Part shown: piece after piece, positions 25,092 through 35,512 of the stretch
Position numbering within the stretch: the stretch's first letter is position 1
Layout: every line of letters begins with the position of its first letter
Origin: Prevotella sp.
GTDB lineage: Bacteria; Bacteroidota; Bacteroidia; Bacteroidales; Bacteroidaceae
NCBI GenBank assembly: GCA_022511065.1
Contig: JAFLSG010000003.1
Location: 1-64,000 of the forward strand
Direction of reading: 5' to 3'
Length of the DNA: 64,000 nt
Made by a program: the position numbers and the translations under genes
The notes under the pieces: generated by a model
What the model was told of the DNA's origin: nothing
What the model saw: only the letters and a program-made list of their open reading frames with translations
Database searches by the model: none

Positions 25092-25679
25092 ATGAATGTA
25101 GCCATAGTCAAATACAACGCAGGGAATGTCTATTCGGTGGTAAATGCACTCCGCCGGGTAGGGATTGAGCCTGTGCTGACGGATGACGCGGAACAGCTAA
25201 AGCAAGCAGACCGTGTACTCTTCCCGGGGCAGGGAGAGGCGCGTGGAGCCATGGAATACCTGAAAGCGAGGAGACTTGACGAGGTTATCAGAGATTTAAA
25301 GCAACCGGTTCTTGGCATCTGCGTTGGGCAGCAACTGCTTTGCAAGCACTCGGAAGAAGGGGACGTGGATTGCATCGGCATCTTTGACGCACAAGTCAAG
25401 CGCTTCTCTCCTACCCGACACGAGGATAAAGTGCCGTGCATGGGTTGGAATGTGCTTCATGACACGAAGTCACCCTTGATGGAAGGGATTGAGGGTAGTT
25501 ATGTCTATTTCGTACATAGCTATTATGTACCTCTATGTGAGAACACCATTGCTACGGCAGACTATATTCTCCCCTACTCTGCTTCCCTGCACAAGGATAA
25601 TTTCTATGCCTGTCAGTTCCATCCCGAGAAAAGTGGAAAGGCGGGTGAACGTATCATCAGAAACTTCTTGGAGATATGA
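25092..25679 (+). CDS. hisH: Imidazole glycerol phosphate synthase glutaminase subunit
   Basis: The 195-residue class I glutamine amidotransferase makes ammonia for HisF. Catalytic Cys lies in LGICVGQQLLCKHSEE (about 80), and the His-Glu pair in CQFHPEKSG (about 180). VLFPGQGEARGAM matches the HisH oxyanion-strand region. The stop overlaps the hisA start as ATGA (25676-25679). Works as a heterodimer with HisF, encoded two genes downstream. Confidence 0.95.
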   Translation: MNVAIVKYNAGNVYSVVNALRRVGIEPVLTDDAEQLKQADRVLFPGQGEARGAMEYLKARRLDEVIRDLKQPVLGICVGQQLLCKHSEEGDVDCIGIFDAQVKRFSPTRHEDKVPCMGWNVLHDTKSPLMEGIEGSYVYFVHSYYVPLCENTIATADYILPYSASLHKDNFYACQFHPEKSGKAGERIIRNFLEI

Positions 25680-26419
25680 TAGAGTTGATTCCCGCCATAG
25701 ACATCATCAATGGCCAATGTGTCCGCCTGACAAAAGGAGACTATGACCAGAAGACCATCTACAGCCATTCGCCTGCAAAGATGGCACAGGACTTTGAAGC
25801 GCATGGCTTCAAGCGTCTGCACGTGGTGGATCTTGACGGCGCAAAGTCGAAGCATATCGTCAATGATGCGATACTGAAAGAGATTACGGAGACCACAAGT
25901 CTGACCGTAGATTTCGGAGGCGGCATCAAGACGGATGAAGACTTGCAGAAAGCTTTTGATAGTGGGGCTTCCATGGTGACCATAGGCTCCATAGCAGTAA
26001 CCTGCCCCGAATTATTTATGGGATGGTTGGAGAAATACGGGGCGGATAGAATCATTCTCGGGGCGGATGTCCGTCACGGAAAGATAAGCATCAACGGATG
26101 GAAGGAAGATTCTACTGAGGATTTACTTCCTTTCTTAAAAAAATATGTGGATGCGGGAGTAAGGAACGTGCTATGTACGGAAATCTCCAAAGACGGGACA
26201 TTAGCAGGGCCTGCCATCGATCTCTACCGACAGGTGATGGAGGCATATCCCAATCTGCACCTGATAGCAAGCGGTGGCGTATCGTCGCTGAAGGATATAG
26301 AGGAACTGGACAGGGCCGGCATTCCCGCCGTCGTGTTCGGTAAAGCCATATATGAAGGTAAAATCAATCTGAAAGAACTATGGGACTGGCAAAGCGCATC
26401 ATACCCTGCCTCGATGTGA
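25676..26419 (+). CDS. hisA: ProFAR isomerase (phosphoribosylformimino-5-aminoimidazole carboxamide ribotide isomerase)
   Basis: The 247-residue TIM barrel catalyses step four of histidine synthesis. Motifs: [20 protein letters not shown] (catalytic Asp near residue 8), [35 protein letters not shown] (second catalytic Asp) and [12 protein letters not shown]. The last 13 residues are encoded by the first 40 bases of hisF read in another frame, giving an unusual tail ([13 protein letters not shown]). Confidence 0.95.
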   Translation: MIELIPAIDIINGQCVRLTKGDYDQKTIYSHSPAKMAQDFEAHGFKRLHVVDLDGAKSKHIVNDAILKEITETTSLTVDFGGGIKTDEDLQKAFDSGASMVTIGSIAVTCPELFMGWLEKYGADRIILGADVRHGKISINGWKEDSTEDLLPFLKKYVDAGVRNVLCTEISKDGTLAGPAIDLYRQVMEAYPNLHLIASGGVSSLKDIEELDRAGIPAVVFGKAIYEGKINLKELWDWQSASYPASM

Positions 26420-27138
26420 AAGACGGAGAGACCGTAAAGGGCACGAATTTCGTGAACCTGCGTTCTGCTGGTGACCCAGTGGAACTTGGCAAGGCGTACA
26501 GCGAACAAGGTGCTGACGAGTTGGTGTTCCTTGACATCACCGCCTCGTTTGAGGGGCGCAAGACTTTTGCGGAAATGGTGACGCGAGTGGCCCGTGAGAT
26601 TAATATCCCCTTCACCGTGGGTGGAGGCATCAACGAACTTTCAGATGTAGAGCGTCTGCTTTATGCGGGGGCTGACAAAGTGAGCGTGAATAGTGCTGCC
26701 ATCCGCCGCCCCGAACTTATTGATGAAATAGCAAACCGTTTCGGTTCTCAGGTATGCGTATGTGCCATTGATGCCCGTCTTGATGAAGATGGGTGGCATT
26801 GCTATCTGAAAGGTGGACGGGAGCGCACGGAGCGTGGACTTTTTGAATGGGCACATGAGGCTCAAGAGCGAGGCGCGGGGGAAATACTCTTTACGAGTAT
26901 GAACCACGACGGTGTGAAGGATGGCTATGCCAACGATGCACTCCGTGAATTGGCAGACAATCTTTCGATTCCCATCATCGCAAGTGGTGGTGCGGGCAAG
27001 AAAGAGCATTTCCGCGACACGTTCATGGAAGGTCATGCCGATGCGGCGCTTGCTGCGAGTGTCTTTCACTTCGGTGAGATACCCATTCCAGAACTCAAGC
27101 AATATTTAAGAAACGAAGGAATAAACGTAAGGATATGA
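26380..27138 (+). CDS. hisF: Imidazole glycerol phosphate synthase cyclase subunit
   Basis: The 252-residue TIM barrel starts with [22 protein letters not shown] (catalytic Asp near 12) and has [40 protein letters not shown] (second catalytic Asp) and [13 protein letters not shown]. It uses ammonia from HisH to close the imidazole ring, giving IGP and AICAR. The start overlaps the hisA 3' end by 40 bases, and the stop overlaps the hisIE start by 4 bases. Confidence 0.96.
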   Translation: MGLAKRIIPCLDVKDGETVKGTNFVNLRSAGDPVELGKAYSEQGADELVFLDITASFEGRKTFAEMVTRVAREINIPFTVGGGINELSDVERLLYAGADKVSVNSAAIRRPELIDEIANRFGSQVCVCAIDARLDEDGWHCYLKGGRERTERGLFEWAHEAQERGAGEILFTSMNHDGVKDGYANDALRELADNLSIPIIASGGAGKKEHFRDTFMEGHADAALAASVFHFGEIPIPELKQYLRNEGINVRI

Positions 27139-27782
27139 AGATAGACTTCGAGAAAAGCGGCGGTCTCGTTCCCGCCATCGTGCAGGACACACGGACAAAG
27201 AATGTGCTGATGCTCGGTTACATGAACCAAGAAGCATACGAGAAGACCATCGCCACAAAGAAAGTGACGTTCTGGAGTCGTTCCCGTAATTGTCTATGGA
27301 CAAAGGGAGAGACAAGCGGAAACTTTCTCCACATGACGGACATCAAGGTGGATTGCGACAATGACACCCTGCTCGTCAAGGCTATTCCCGATGGTCCTAC
27401 CTGCCATACAGGTACTGATACTTGCTGGGGAGAGTCAAACGAGGAAAACCCACTGCTTTTTCTCTCCGAGCTTCAGGATTTCATCAACCGCCGCCATGAG
27501 GAGATGCCCGAAGGCAGTTACACGACCAAGTTGTTCAAGGACGGTGTGAAACGCATCGCACAAAAGATGGGAGAGGAGGCACTGGAGGCCGTCATTGAGG
27601 CCTGCACGGGCACAAACGAACAACTCAGCTATGAGGTGTCTGATATGCTCTACCATCTCCTTGTCCTGCTCACCGATAAAGGTATGCGCATAGAAGATAT
27701 TGCCGCAGAACTCCAGAAACGCCATGCGCCTGACTGGGACAAGAAACGCCGGGAAGCCAAGGCAAAGGGAGAGATGAAATAA
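27135..27782 (+). CDS. hisIE: Bifunctional phosphoribosyl-AMP cyclohydrolase / phosphoribosyl-ATP diphosphatase
   Basis: The 215-residue protein fuses HisI (about 1-110: [54 protein letters not shown] with zinc cysteines) to HisE (about 115-205: [25 protein letters not shown], a MazG-like helical fold). It runs steps two and three of histidine synthesis in the cytoplasm. Last of the four overlapping his genes here; hisB is at 55.5 kb, and hisG, hisD and hisC are outside the window. Confidence 0.95.
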   Translation: MKIDFEKSGGLVPAIVQDTRTKNVLMLGYMNQEAYEKTIATKKVTFWSRSRNCLWTKGETSGNFLHMTDIKVDCDNDTLLVKAIPDGPTCHTGTDTCWGESNEENPLLFLSELQDFINRRHEEMPEGSYTTKLFKDGVKRIAQKMGEEALEAVIEACTGTNEQLSYEVSDMLYHLLVLLTDKGMRIEDIAAELQKRHAPDWDKKRREAKAKGEMK

Positions 27783-27786
27783 TCAA

Positions 27787-28467
27787 ATGAATCTGGATAT
27801 GCTGATAAACTATAAGAACGTAAACATCTACCAGCGTCATGGAATTCGCGTGCTTGAGGGAGTGGATTTCCAAGTGAGCAGCGGGGAGTTCGTCTATGTC
27901 ATCGGGCGTGTAGGCTCTGGCAAGAGCACCCTGCTCAAAACGCTGTATTGCGAGTTGGATGTGGACGAGGCAGACAAGGCTGGCGTGCTTGGGCATGACT
28001 TGCTGACCATCCGCCGCAGGGATATTCCCGCACTCCGCAGAAAGTTGGGCGTGGTGTTCCAAGATTTCCAGTTGCTGGGCGACCGCACGGTTTACAAAAA
28101 CCTCGCTTTCGTACTCAAAGCCACAGGATGGAAAGACAAGCAGAAGACGGACAAGCGCATCAGGGAAGTGCTCACCATCATCGGGCTTCAGGACAAGGCT
28201 GAGAAGATGCCTCATGAACTATCAGGAGGCGAGCAGCAACGCATAGCCATTGCCCGCGCCATACTGAACAAGCCTAAACTTATCATTGCGGATGAGCCGA
28301 CGGGAAACTTGGATCAGGAAACCGCAGACAATATCATAGAACTACTGAGGCAGATTTCTCAGACGGGTACGGCGGTCATCATGACCACCCACAATATTCC
28401 CCTGCTCGACAAACATCCCGGAGCTGTATATCGATGCACAGATGGGACATTGGTAAAAGAAGCATAG
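27787..28467 (+). CDS. ftsE: FtsE-like ABC transporter ATP-binding protein
   Basis: The 226-residue ATPase has Walker [10 protein letters not shown] (about 38-46), signature [14 protein letters not shown] and Walker [13 protein letters not shown], followed by MTTHNIPLL. The short length and N-terminal [20 protein letters not shown] fit Bacteroidales FtsE, the ATPase of the FtsEX complex that controls peptidoglycan hydrolysis at division. The FtsX partner is not next to it, so a LolD-type role cannot be excluded. Four bases after hisIE and just before the aspartate kinase gene, so it is embedded in an amino-acid operon. Confidence 0.75.
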   Translation: MNLDMLINYKNVNIYQRHGIRVLEGVDFQVSSGEFVYVIGRVGSGKSTLLKTLYCELDVDEADKAGVLGHDLLTIRRRDIPALRRKLGVVFQDFQLLGDRTVYKNLAFVLKATGWKDKQKTDKRIREVLTIIGLQDKAEKMPHELSGGEQQRIAIARAILNKPKLIIADEPTGNLDQETADNIIELLRQISQTGTAVIMTTHNIPLLDKHPGAVYRCTDGTLVKEA

Positions 28468-28494
28468 AAAAGAAAACATAAAATAAGATACGAT

Positions 28495-29820
28495 ATGAAA
28501 GTTATGAAATTCGGCGGAACATCCGTCGGCACACCACAAAGAATGAAGGAAGTGACCAAGTTGGTCACCAAGTCTGGCGAGCCTGTGTTCGTTGTGCTCT
28601 CAGCCATGTCGGGCACTACCAATTCGCTCGTTGAAATTTCCGACTACCTCTATAAGAAGAACCCCGATGGGGCCAATGAGGTAATCAACCGCTTGGAACA
28701 GAAATACACGAAGCATGTGGATGAGCTATACACGAAGGAAGAAACGAAGACAACTACCCGTGAGTTCCTTCGCGGGGAATTTGACTATCTCCGTTCATTC
28801 ACGAAAGAGTTGTTCACAAGCTTTGAGGAAAAAAGTATCGTGGCGCAAGGTGAGATCATGTCCACAAACATGGTGGTCAATTACATGAAAGAGCAAGGCA
28901 TCAGTGCCGTATTGCTCAATGCACTTGACTTCATGCGCACCGACAAGAACGCTGAGCCTGACCCTGTATATATCAAGGAGAAGCTCAACGCCATTCTTGC
29001 CGAGAATGAAGGAGTACAAGTATATGTGACCCAAGGCTTCATCTGCCGGAATGCATACGGCGAGATTGACAACTTGCAACGTGGAGGCTCTGACTATACC
29101 GCCTCACTCATCGGGGCTGCTATCAATGCGGAAGAGATTCAGATATGGACAGACATTGACGGAATGCACAACAATGACCCGCGTGTGGTAGATAAGACGG
29201 AGCCCGTGCATCAGCTTCATTTTGAGGAAGCCGCTGAGTTGGCTTATTTCGGGGCTAAGATTCTTCACCCCACCTGCGTGCAGCCTGCCAAATATGCGGG
29301 AATCCCTGTTCGCTTGTTGAACACGATGGATCCTGATGCAGAGGGCACTACCATCTCTAACGCCACTGAATATGGGAAAATCAAGGCAATCGCCGCCAAG
29401 GACAACATTATCGCCATTAAGATCAAGTCTTCCCGAATGTTGCTCGCCACGGGTTTCCTCCGCAAGGTATTCGAGATTTTTGAAAGCTATCAGACACCTA
29501 TTGATATGGTATGCACCTCAGAGGTCGGTGTGTCCATGAGTATTGACAATTCTGCCCACCTTGGTGAGATTGTGGACGAACTGAAAAAATACGGCACGGT
29601 AACCGTCGATACGAACATGTGCATCATCTGCGTGGTAGGCGACCTTGACTGGTCAAACATCGGCTTCGAAACGCTCGCACTTGATGCCTTGAAGGATATT
29701 CCCGTGCGTATGGTCAGCTATGGCGGGTCTAATTACAACATCTCCTTCCTCATCCGTGAGGAGGACAAGAAGCGTGCGCTTCAGAACCTGAGCGACACCA
29801 TCTTCAATAACAAGAAGTAA
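28495..29820 (+). CDS. lysC: Aspartate kinase
   Basis: The 441-residue protein begins VMKFGGTSVGTPQRMKEV (kinase domain) and has FICRNAYGEIDNLQRGGSDYTASL, then two C-terminal ACT domains (about 300-440, IIAIKIKSSRMLLATGFLRKVF and ICVVGDLDWSNIG) for feedback regulation. It phosphorylates aspartate, the first step to lysine/diaminopimelate, threonine and methionine. No homoserine dehydrogenase domain is fused. lysA follows 30 bases downstream, so the pair probably serves diaminopimelate and lysine. The gene symbol is by function. Confidence 0.93.
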   Translation: MKVMKFGGTSVGTPQRMKEVTKLVTKSGEPVFVVLSAMSGTTNSLVEISDYLYKKNPDGANEVINRLEQKYTKHVDELYTKEETKTTTREFLRGEFDYLRSFTKELFTSFEEKSIVAQGEIMSTNMVVNYMKEQGISAVLLNALDFMRTDKNAEPDPVYIKEKLNAILAENEGVQVYVTQGFICRNAYGEIDNLQRGGSDYTASLIGAAINAEEIQIWTDIDGMHNNDPRVVDKTEPVHQLHFEEAAELAYFGAKILHPTCVQPAKYAGIPVRLLNTMDPDAEGTTISNATEYGKIKAIAAKDNIIAIKIKSSRMLLATGFLRKVFEIFESYQTPIDMVCTSEVGVSMSIDNSAHLGEIVDELKKYGTVTVDTNMCIICVVGDLDWSNIGFETLALDALKDIPVRMVSYGGSNYNISFLIREEDKKRALQNLSDTIFNNKK

Positions 29821-29850
29821 TCACATCACAACACCAAACACAAGAAAGAT

Positions 29851-31011
29851 ATGACAAAAGGAAAGTTTCCGGTAGAGAAATTCCAGTCTATGCAGACTCC
29901 TTTCTACTACTATGACACGGAGCTGCTGAGGCAGACCCTGCGCACCATCAATGAAGAGGCCGGCAAGCATGAAGGGTTTGTCGTTCACTATGCCGTCAAG
30001 GCCAATGCGAACCCAAAGTTGCTCCGCATCATCCGCGAGGCGGGACTTGGTGCCGATTGCGTGAGCGGCGGAGAGATTGAGGCATCCATCAAGGCAGGCT
30101 TTCCTGCCAATAAGATTGTTTATGCAGGCGTAGGAAAGAGCGACTGGGAAATCAATCTCGGACTTGATGCCGACATCTTCTGCTTCAATGTGGAGAGTGT
30201 GCCGGAATTGGAAGTCATCAACGCATTGGCAGCCGAGAAGGGCAAAATAGCGCGAGTGGCTTTCCGCTTAAATCCCAACGTGGGGGCGCACACCCATGCG
30301 AACATCACGACAGGACTTGCTGAGAACAAGTTCGGAATCGCCATGCGCGATATGGAACACGTGATTGACGAGGCCGCGAAGATGAAGAACGTAAAGTTCG
30401 TGGGGCTTCATTTCCACATCGGCTCGCAAATCTTGGACATGGGTGATTTCGAGGCACTTTGCAATCGCGTCAATGAGTTGCAAGAGCAGTTGGAAAGCCG
30501 GAACATCCGCGTAGAGCATATCAACGTGGGCGGTGGCCTTGGAATCGACTACGAGCATCCCAACCGTGTGCCGATTCCCGACTTCAAGGCTTATTTTGAC
30601 ACTTACGCCAAGAAACTGAAGTTGCGCCCAGGGCAGACGCTTCACTTTGAGCTGGGGCGTGCGGTCGTAGCCCAGTGTGGTAGCCTCATCACGCGTACCT
30701 TATATATTAAGGAAGGGGCCGTAAAGAAGTTCGCCATCGTAGATGCAGGCTTTACCGACCTCATCCGCCCCGCACTCTATCAGGCGTATCACAAGATTGA
30801 GAACATCACGAGCGAGGAAGCGATTGAAACGTATGACGTGGTAGGGCCTATCTGCGAATCCACGGATGTGTTCTGCAAGCAGATTGACCTCAACCGCACT
30901 ACGCGTGGCGACTTGCTCGCCATTCGCTCTGCTGGTGCTTACGGCGAAATCATGGCCTCGCAATACAACTGTCGGAAACTCCCTCTGGGGTATGCGAGTG
31001 ACGAGCTTTAA
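29851..31011 (+). CDS. lysA: Diaminopimelate decarboxylase
   Basis: The 386-residue fold-type III PLP enzyme converts meso-diaminopimelate to lysine. PLP lysine in VHYAVKANANPKLL (about 50-55), GLHFHIGSQI, HINVGGGLGIDYEHP, FELGRAVVAQCGSLITRTLY and VGPICESTDVFCKQIDL (active-site Cys contributed across the dimer). Length fits a compact family member. Follows aspartate kinase, consistent with a lysine branch operon. Confidence 0.94.
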   Translation: MTKGKFPVEKFQSMQTPFYYYDTELLRQTLRTINEEAGKHEGFVVHYAVKANANPKLLRIIREAGLGADCVSGGEIEASIKAGFPANKIVYAGVGKSDWEINLGLDADIFCFNVESVPELEVINALAAEKGKIARVAFRLNPNVGAHTHANITTGLAENKFGIAMRDMEHVIDEAAKMKNVKFVGLHFHIGSQILDMGDFEALCNRVNELQEQLESRNIRVEHINVGGGLGIDYEHPNRVPIPDFKAYFDTYAKKLKLRPGQTLHFELGRAVVAQCGSLITRTLYIKEGAVKKFAIVDAGFTDLIRPALYQAYHKIENITSEEAIETYDVVGPICESTDVFCKQIDLNRTTRGDLLAIRSAGAYGEIMASQYNCRKLPLGYASDEL

Positions 31012-31021
31012 TGACTAAGGA

Positions 31022-32170
31022 ATGATAACAATCCAGTTAGACATCATAACATTGGCAGTTAGCGGCATAACATTGCTGCTTGCTATCATAACATGCCTTC
31101 TTAGCGCGTTCTTCCGCAGACCGCGCATCGAAAGCCGCCCAGAAAGAAAAGCGGATGAGCTGCCAGGCTTCTCCGTGGTCATCACTACGCACGACAATGC
31201 GCGTGAATTGGAGGAGAATCTTCCGGCTTTCCTCCGCCAAGACTATCCGGGAGCGTTTGAGGTCATCGTTGTGGAGGAGACATCCACTGATGAGACGGCA
31301 GACGCGCTCAAGCGGATGAAAATGGAGTTTCCCCATCTATACACGACCTTCGTGCCCGATTCAAGCCGCTACATGAGCCGTCGGAAGCTTGCGCTGACCC
31401 TCGGCGTAAAGGCGGCAAAGCATGAGTGGGTGGTATTTACGGACATCAACTGCCAGCCTGCGGGCGAGCAATGGTTGCAGACGCTTGCGAAATATGCGGA
31501 TGAAGACAGCGATCTCATCTGTGGCTACACCAACTATGCCGATGACTCCACGAGCTATCAGCGTTTCGAGCGGTTGCAGCAGGCACTTTATCAGATGCGG
31601 AAAGCTCAGCGAGGCACGGCGTATGCTTACAATGGCAACAACCTTGCGTTCCGCAAATCGCTGTTCTTGGAACACAACGGTTTCCTTGGCAACTTGATGT
31701 ACCTGCGTGGTGAATATGATTTCATGGTGAACGAATACGCTACAAAATGGCGCACCGCCACCATGAACGAACCTGAGGGCATCATCATCGAACAAGCGCC
31801 AAGCAAGAAGGAATGGCTTGTCTGTCGCCTCCATTATATGGAGACACGACGGCATCTATCGCGCTCCTTCGGCTACCGTCTGCTGCCCAATTTGGACACC
31901 ACGATGCTGCATCTGAACTATCTGCTTGAAGTGGCAGTCATTGCCTACGCCATCGTGAGCCAAGACTGGATTATGACCGGGGCTGCTGCATTCGCACTGC
32001 TCTTCACGCTCATCGTCAGGACACTCATCGCCCGCGGCACGGTGAGGGCTTTCGGAGAGCAAATAACCGCCCTCAAACTCCCGTTCTTTGAACTGAGGGT
32101 CATGTGGCAGAATCTGTGGTTGCTCTGGAAGCATAAGCGGGCAGACAAATATGAGTTCATCCGCAAATAA
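31022..32170 (+). CDS. Membrane glycosyltransferase, GT2 family
   Basis: The 382-residue protein has an N-terminal membrane helix (about 8-30), a GT-A catalytic domain (about 45-250: FSVVITTHDNARELEENLPAFLRQDYP, VVFTDINCQPAG with the metal-binding Asp, and YAYNGNNLAFRKSLF), and C-terminal hydrophobic segments (about 295-335). It would transfer a sugar from a nucleotide donor at the cytoplasmic face of the membrane. Donor and acceptor cannot be told. 10 bases after lysA and 30 bases before fbp; no other polysaccharide genes nearby. Confidence 0.87.
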   Translation: MITIQLDIITLAVSGITLLLAIITCLLSAFFRRPRIESRPERKADELPGFSVVITTHDNARELEENLPAFLRQDYPGAFEVIVVEETSTDETADALKRMKMEFPHLYTTFVPDSSRYMSRRKLALTLGVKAAKHEWVVFTDINCQPAGEQWLQTLAKYADEDSDLICGYTNYADDSTSYQRFERLQQALYQMRKAQRGTAYAYNGNNLAFRKSLFLEHNGFLGNLMYLRGEYDFMVNEYATKWRTATMNEPEGIIIEQAPSKKEWLVCRLHYMETRRHLSRSFGYRLLPNLDTTMLHLNYLLEVAVIAYAIVSQDWIMTGAAAFALLFTLIVRTLIARGTVRAFGEQITALKLPFFELRVMWQNLWLLWKHKRADKYEFIRK

Positions 32171-32200
32171 GAGGATATTTCAAATAAACCATTCAAAGTC

Positions 32201-34216
32201 ATGACATCACACACGCACGGCGACAGACCAGACATGCACTATCTGCAATTGCTCTCGCAATCGTTTCCAAACATTGCAGACGCGGCGAAGGAGATTATCA
32301 ATCTCGAGGCCATCATGAACCTACCGAAAGGTACGGAGCATTTTCTGGCGGATTTGCATGGAGAGAGCGAGGCATTCCAGCATGTGCTGAAAAACGCATC
32401 GGGCAATATCAAGCGAAAGGTCAATGAGCTTTTCGGCAACGACATAAGGGAGTCTGAGAAAAAGGAACTTTGCACGCTAATCTACTATCCTGAGCAAAAA
32501 CTTGAGCTAATCAAGGCACAGGAGAGCGACATTGAGGACTGGTATCGCATCACGATTCATCAGTTGGTGAAGGTTTGTCGCGATGTGTCCTCGAAATACA
32601 CACGTTCTAAGGTTCGTAAGTCGCTCCCGCCTGATTTCAGCTACATCATTGAGGAGCTGTTGCATGAAAGCCTCAGTGATAACAACAAGGCGGCCTATGT
32701 GAGTGTCATCGTGAACACCATCATCTCCACGGGGAGGGCTGATGATTTCATTGTGGCCATCTGCAACGTCATCCAACGGCTTGCCATCGACCAGCTTCAC
32801 ATACTTGGCGACATCTATGATCGTGGTCCTGGCGCGCATAAGATTATGGACACCCTGCGTCAGTATCATTCTTGGGACATTCAGTGGGGTAACCACGATG
32901 TGCTGTGGATTGGTGCATCAGCGGGCAATGATGCCTGCATCTGCAATGTGCTTCGCCTTTGTCTGCGCTATGCCAACCTCGCCACCATTGAAGAATATGG
33001 CATCAATCTCGTACCCCTTGCCACTTTTGCGCTTGATGTGTATGGGGATGACCCGTGTGAGGAGTTTATTCCGAAAATCCTCTCTGCCTCTCCGTCGCAT
33101 AAGGATAGCGGGGTAATGGATGCGAAGACTCTCCAGCTGACTGCCAAGATGCACAAGGCGATTACCGTCATCCAGCTGAAGCAAGAGGCGCTTATCTTCA
33201 AGCGTCGCCCTGAGTGGCAGATGGAAGACCGTTGTCTCTTTGGCCATATTGACTATCAGCGGCATATATGCACCATCGACGGAAAGGAATACGAGATGAA
33301 AAGCTGCAATTTCCCCACCATCGACCCGCAACATCCCAATGAACTGACGGAGGAAGAAACGCAACTTATGCAAAAGCTTCACCATAGTTTCCGTATTTCC
33401 GAAAAGTTGCATAAGCACGTGCGTACCTTGCTTTCGCATGGTTGCATGTACACCATCAGCAACTCCAACCTGCTCTTCCATGCCTCCATCCCCCTCAATG
33501 ACGATGGTTCACTGAGGGAAGTGGAGATTTATCCTGGCAAGCGGTATGCAGGAAAGTGCCTCATGCACAACATCGGCATGATGGTGCGCGCCGCTTTTGA
33601 GTCGGGTATTGACAAGGAATTGCAGGTATATCCACGCGATTATGCCCGTGATTATTTCCTCTACTTGTGGTGCGGTAAGGATTCACCGCTTTTCGACAAG
33701 TCAAAGATGGCCACCTTCGAGCGGTATTTCCTGAAAGACAAGACGACCTATCATGAGGAAAAGGGAAACTATTTCAAGTTGCGCGACTCTGCTGAAGTTT
33801 GCGACCGCATTCTTGATGCCTTTGAGGTGAAGGGGGCAAATCGCCACATTATCAATGGTCATGTGCCCGTTCATGCCTCCAACGGTGAGAATCCCATCAA
33901 GGCGGGTGGACGACTGATGGTTATTGACGGTGGTTTCTCTGAAGCCTATCACAACGAGACGGGTATCGCCGGCTATACGCTTGTCTATCACTCCCGTGGT
34001 TTCCAACTCGTTCAGCATGAGCCATTCACTTCTGCACGAGATGCTATCGTCCGTGAGACCGACATCAAATCAACCACACAGATTGTTGAGATGTCTGCCC
34101 ATAGGATGCTTGTGGCAGATACTGATAAGGGAGAGGAACTGCGTTTTCAGATAGAAGACCTAAAGAAGTTGCTCTATGCCTATCGTCACGGTATCATCAA
34201 GGAAAAGAGGAACTGA
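32201..34216 (+). CDS. fbp: Fructose-1,6-bisphosphatase class III
   Basis: The 671-residue enzyme is a class III FBPase, a large manganese-dependent type of Firmicutes and Bacteroidetes related to metallophosphatases: FLADLHGESEAFQHVL, LGDIYDRGPGAHKIMDTL and IQWGNHDVLWIGA supply metal-binding Asp, His and Asn. C-terminal landmarks are GHVPVHASNGENPIKAGGR and IDGGFSEAYHNETGIAGYTL. It dephosphorylates fructose-1,6-bisphosphate in gluconeogenesis. An alternative ATG 11 codons later (32234) is possible; the longer start is shown. Confidence 0.94.
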   Translation: MTSHTHGDRPDMHYLQLLSQSFPNIADAAKEIINLEAIMNLPKGTEHFLADLHGESEAFQHVLKNASGNIKRKVNELFGNDIRESEKKELCTLIYYPEQKLELIKAQESDIEDWYRITIHQLVKVCRDVSSKYTRSKVRKSLPPDFSYIIEELLHESLSDNNKAAYVSVIVNTIISTGRADDFIVAICNVIQRLAIDQLHILGDIYDRGPGAHKIMDTLRQYHSWDIQWGNHDVLWIGASAGNDACICNVLRLCLRYANLATIEEYGINLVPLATFALDVYGDDPCEEFIPKILSASPSHKDSGVMDAKTLQLTAKMHKAITVIQLKQEALIFKRRPEWQMEDRCLFGHIDYQRHICTIDGKEYEMKSCNFPTIDPQHPNELTEEETQLMQKLHHSFRISEKLHKHVRTLLSHGCMYTISNSNLLFHASIPLNDDGSLREVEIYPGKRYAGKCLMHNIGMMVRAAFESGIDKELQVYPRDYARDYFLYLWCGKDSPLFDKSKMATFERYFLKDKTTYHEEKGNYFKLRDSAEVCDRILDAFEVKGANRHIINGHVPVHASNGENPIKAGGRLMVIDGGFSEAYHNETGIAGYTLVYHSRGFQLVQHEPFTSARDAIVRETDIKSTTQIVEMSAHRMLVADTDKGEELRFQIEDLKKLLYAYRHGIIKEKRN

Positions 34217-34248
34217 TCTCACCATTCACCATAATAAGGACGACAACC

Positions 34249-35505
34249 ATGCGGCAATCCTTCATTCGGCTCTTGTTTTTCCCGATTATGCTGATGGCAT
34301 CATCGCATCCGTTGGCAATGATGGCGGAAAATAGGATTTATGACCCGCAGATAAAGACATTGCAGGCAACGGTAAACAAAGATTGGCTGTCGCCTCCCGT
34401 AATGAGGCTGAAATCAGGAGACGTAATAAACATTGGATTCGACGAATTATCGCACGAATACCATAGATACATTTACAGAGTAGAGCGGTGTGAGGTGGAT
34501 TGGGAAACATCGGAGCATATTTTCGAAAGTGACTGGTTGGAAGGTTTCAATGACAACACCATTGAGGATTATGCACTTTCCATGAACACAATCCTACCCT
34601 ACACGCACTACACCTTGCAGATTCCCAACGACCGAATGCAGCTGAAGATGAGCGGGAACTATCGGCTTTGGGTCTATGACGATGATGGAGATGGCGAGCC
34701 TGTGCTGAAGGTGGAGTTCATGGTTACAGAGCAATCAATGTTTCTCGGTATGGACATCACAACCAATACAGACATCGACACCAACGGAAGTCATCAACAA
34801 GTATCGCTGAGTCTGGGCTACAACGGCATGCGTGTGACGCGCCCCGAAGAGCAGATACGCACGGTAGTGATGCAGAACGGAAGGGAAGACAATCTGAAAT
34901 CAGATGCAAAGCCGGATCGTATCAATGCCAATGGTTTGGAGTGGAGACACTGCCGACAACTGATCTTCAATGGAGGAAATGAATACAGGAAATATGAAGT
35001 GCTTGATGTGAGTCATCCCACAATGGGGATTGACCAGATTATATGGGATGGAGAGCATTATCAGGTGTTCCCTTTCATGGATGCACCGCGCCCCAACTAT
35101 CTTTACGACGAGGATGCCGACGGTGCTTTCTACATCCGCAACAGCGATAACCGTGAGAATGACACGGCAACGGAATATGTATGGATAAACTACAGGCTGC
35201 GAATGCCTCGTCTGAAAGAAGGGAATGTCATGATTGACGGCCAATGGACTACCGATGACAATCCTTATACCTACCTGATGGAATACGACGAAGAAGCAGG
35301 TTGCTACACGGCAAAGATTTTGCAGAAGCAGGGATATTATTCGTATCAGTATCTGTGGCAGACAGATGACGGGCAACTTCATCTTCTCCCTTCAGAAGGA
35401 AATTTCCACGAAACGGAAAACCGCTATCAGGCTTTGGTATATTATAAAGGTATTGGGGAACGTACCTGGCGGCTAGCGGCCTATGGCCAACAAATCATCC
35501 GCTGA
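34249..35505 (+). CDS. Type IX secretion plug domain protein (DUF5103)
   Basis: The 418-residue protein has a signal peptide (about 1-26) followed by the DUF5103/T9SS plug N-terminal domain: INIGFDELSHEYHRYIYRVERCEVDWETS, FNDNTIEDYALSMNTI, YTHYTLQIPN. In the Flavobacterium SprA translocon a PorV/Plug-type protein of this family closes the channel from the periplasmic side, so this gene suggests the organism has a type IX secretion system. No other T9SS gene is close. It is co-directional with fbp and ends eight bases from the convergent regulator gene. Confidence 0.85.
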   Translation: MRQSFIRLLFFPIMLMASSHPLAMMAENRIYDPQIKTLQATVNKDWLSPPVMRLKSGDVINIGFDELSHEYHRYIYRVERCEVDWETSEHIFESDWLEGFNDNTIEDYALSMNTILPYTHYTLQIPNDRMQLKMSGNYRLWVYDDDGDGEPVLKVEFMVTEQSMFLGMDITTNTDIDTNGSHQQVSLSLGYNGMRVTRPEEQIRTVVMQNGREDNLKSDAKPDRINANGLEWRHCRQLIFNGGNEYRKYEVLDVSHPTMGIDQIIWDGEHYQVFPFMDAPRPNYLYDEDADGAFYIRNSDNRENDTATEYVWINYRLRMPRLKEGNVMIDGQWTTDDNPYTYLMEYDEEAGCYTAKILQKQGYYSYQYLWQTDDGQLHLLPSEGNFHETENRYQALVYYKGIGERTWRLAAYGQQIIR

Positions 35506-35512
35506 ACTTTCC

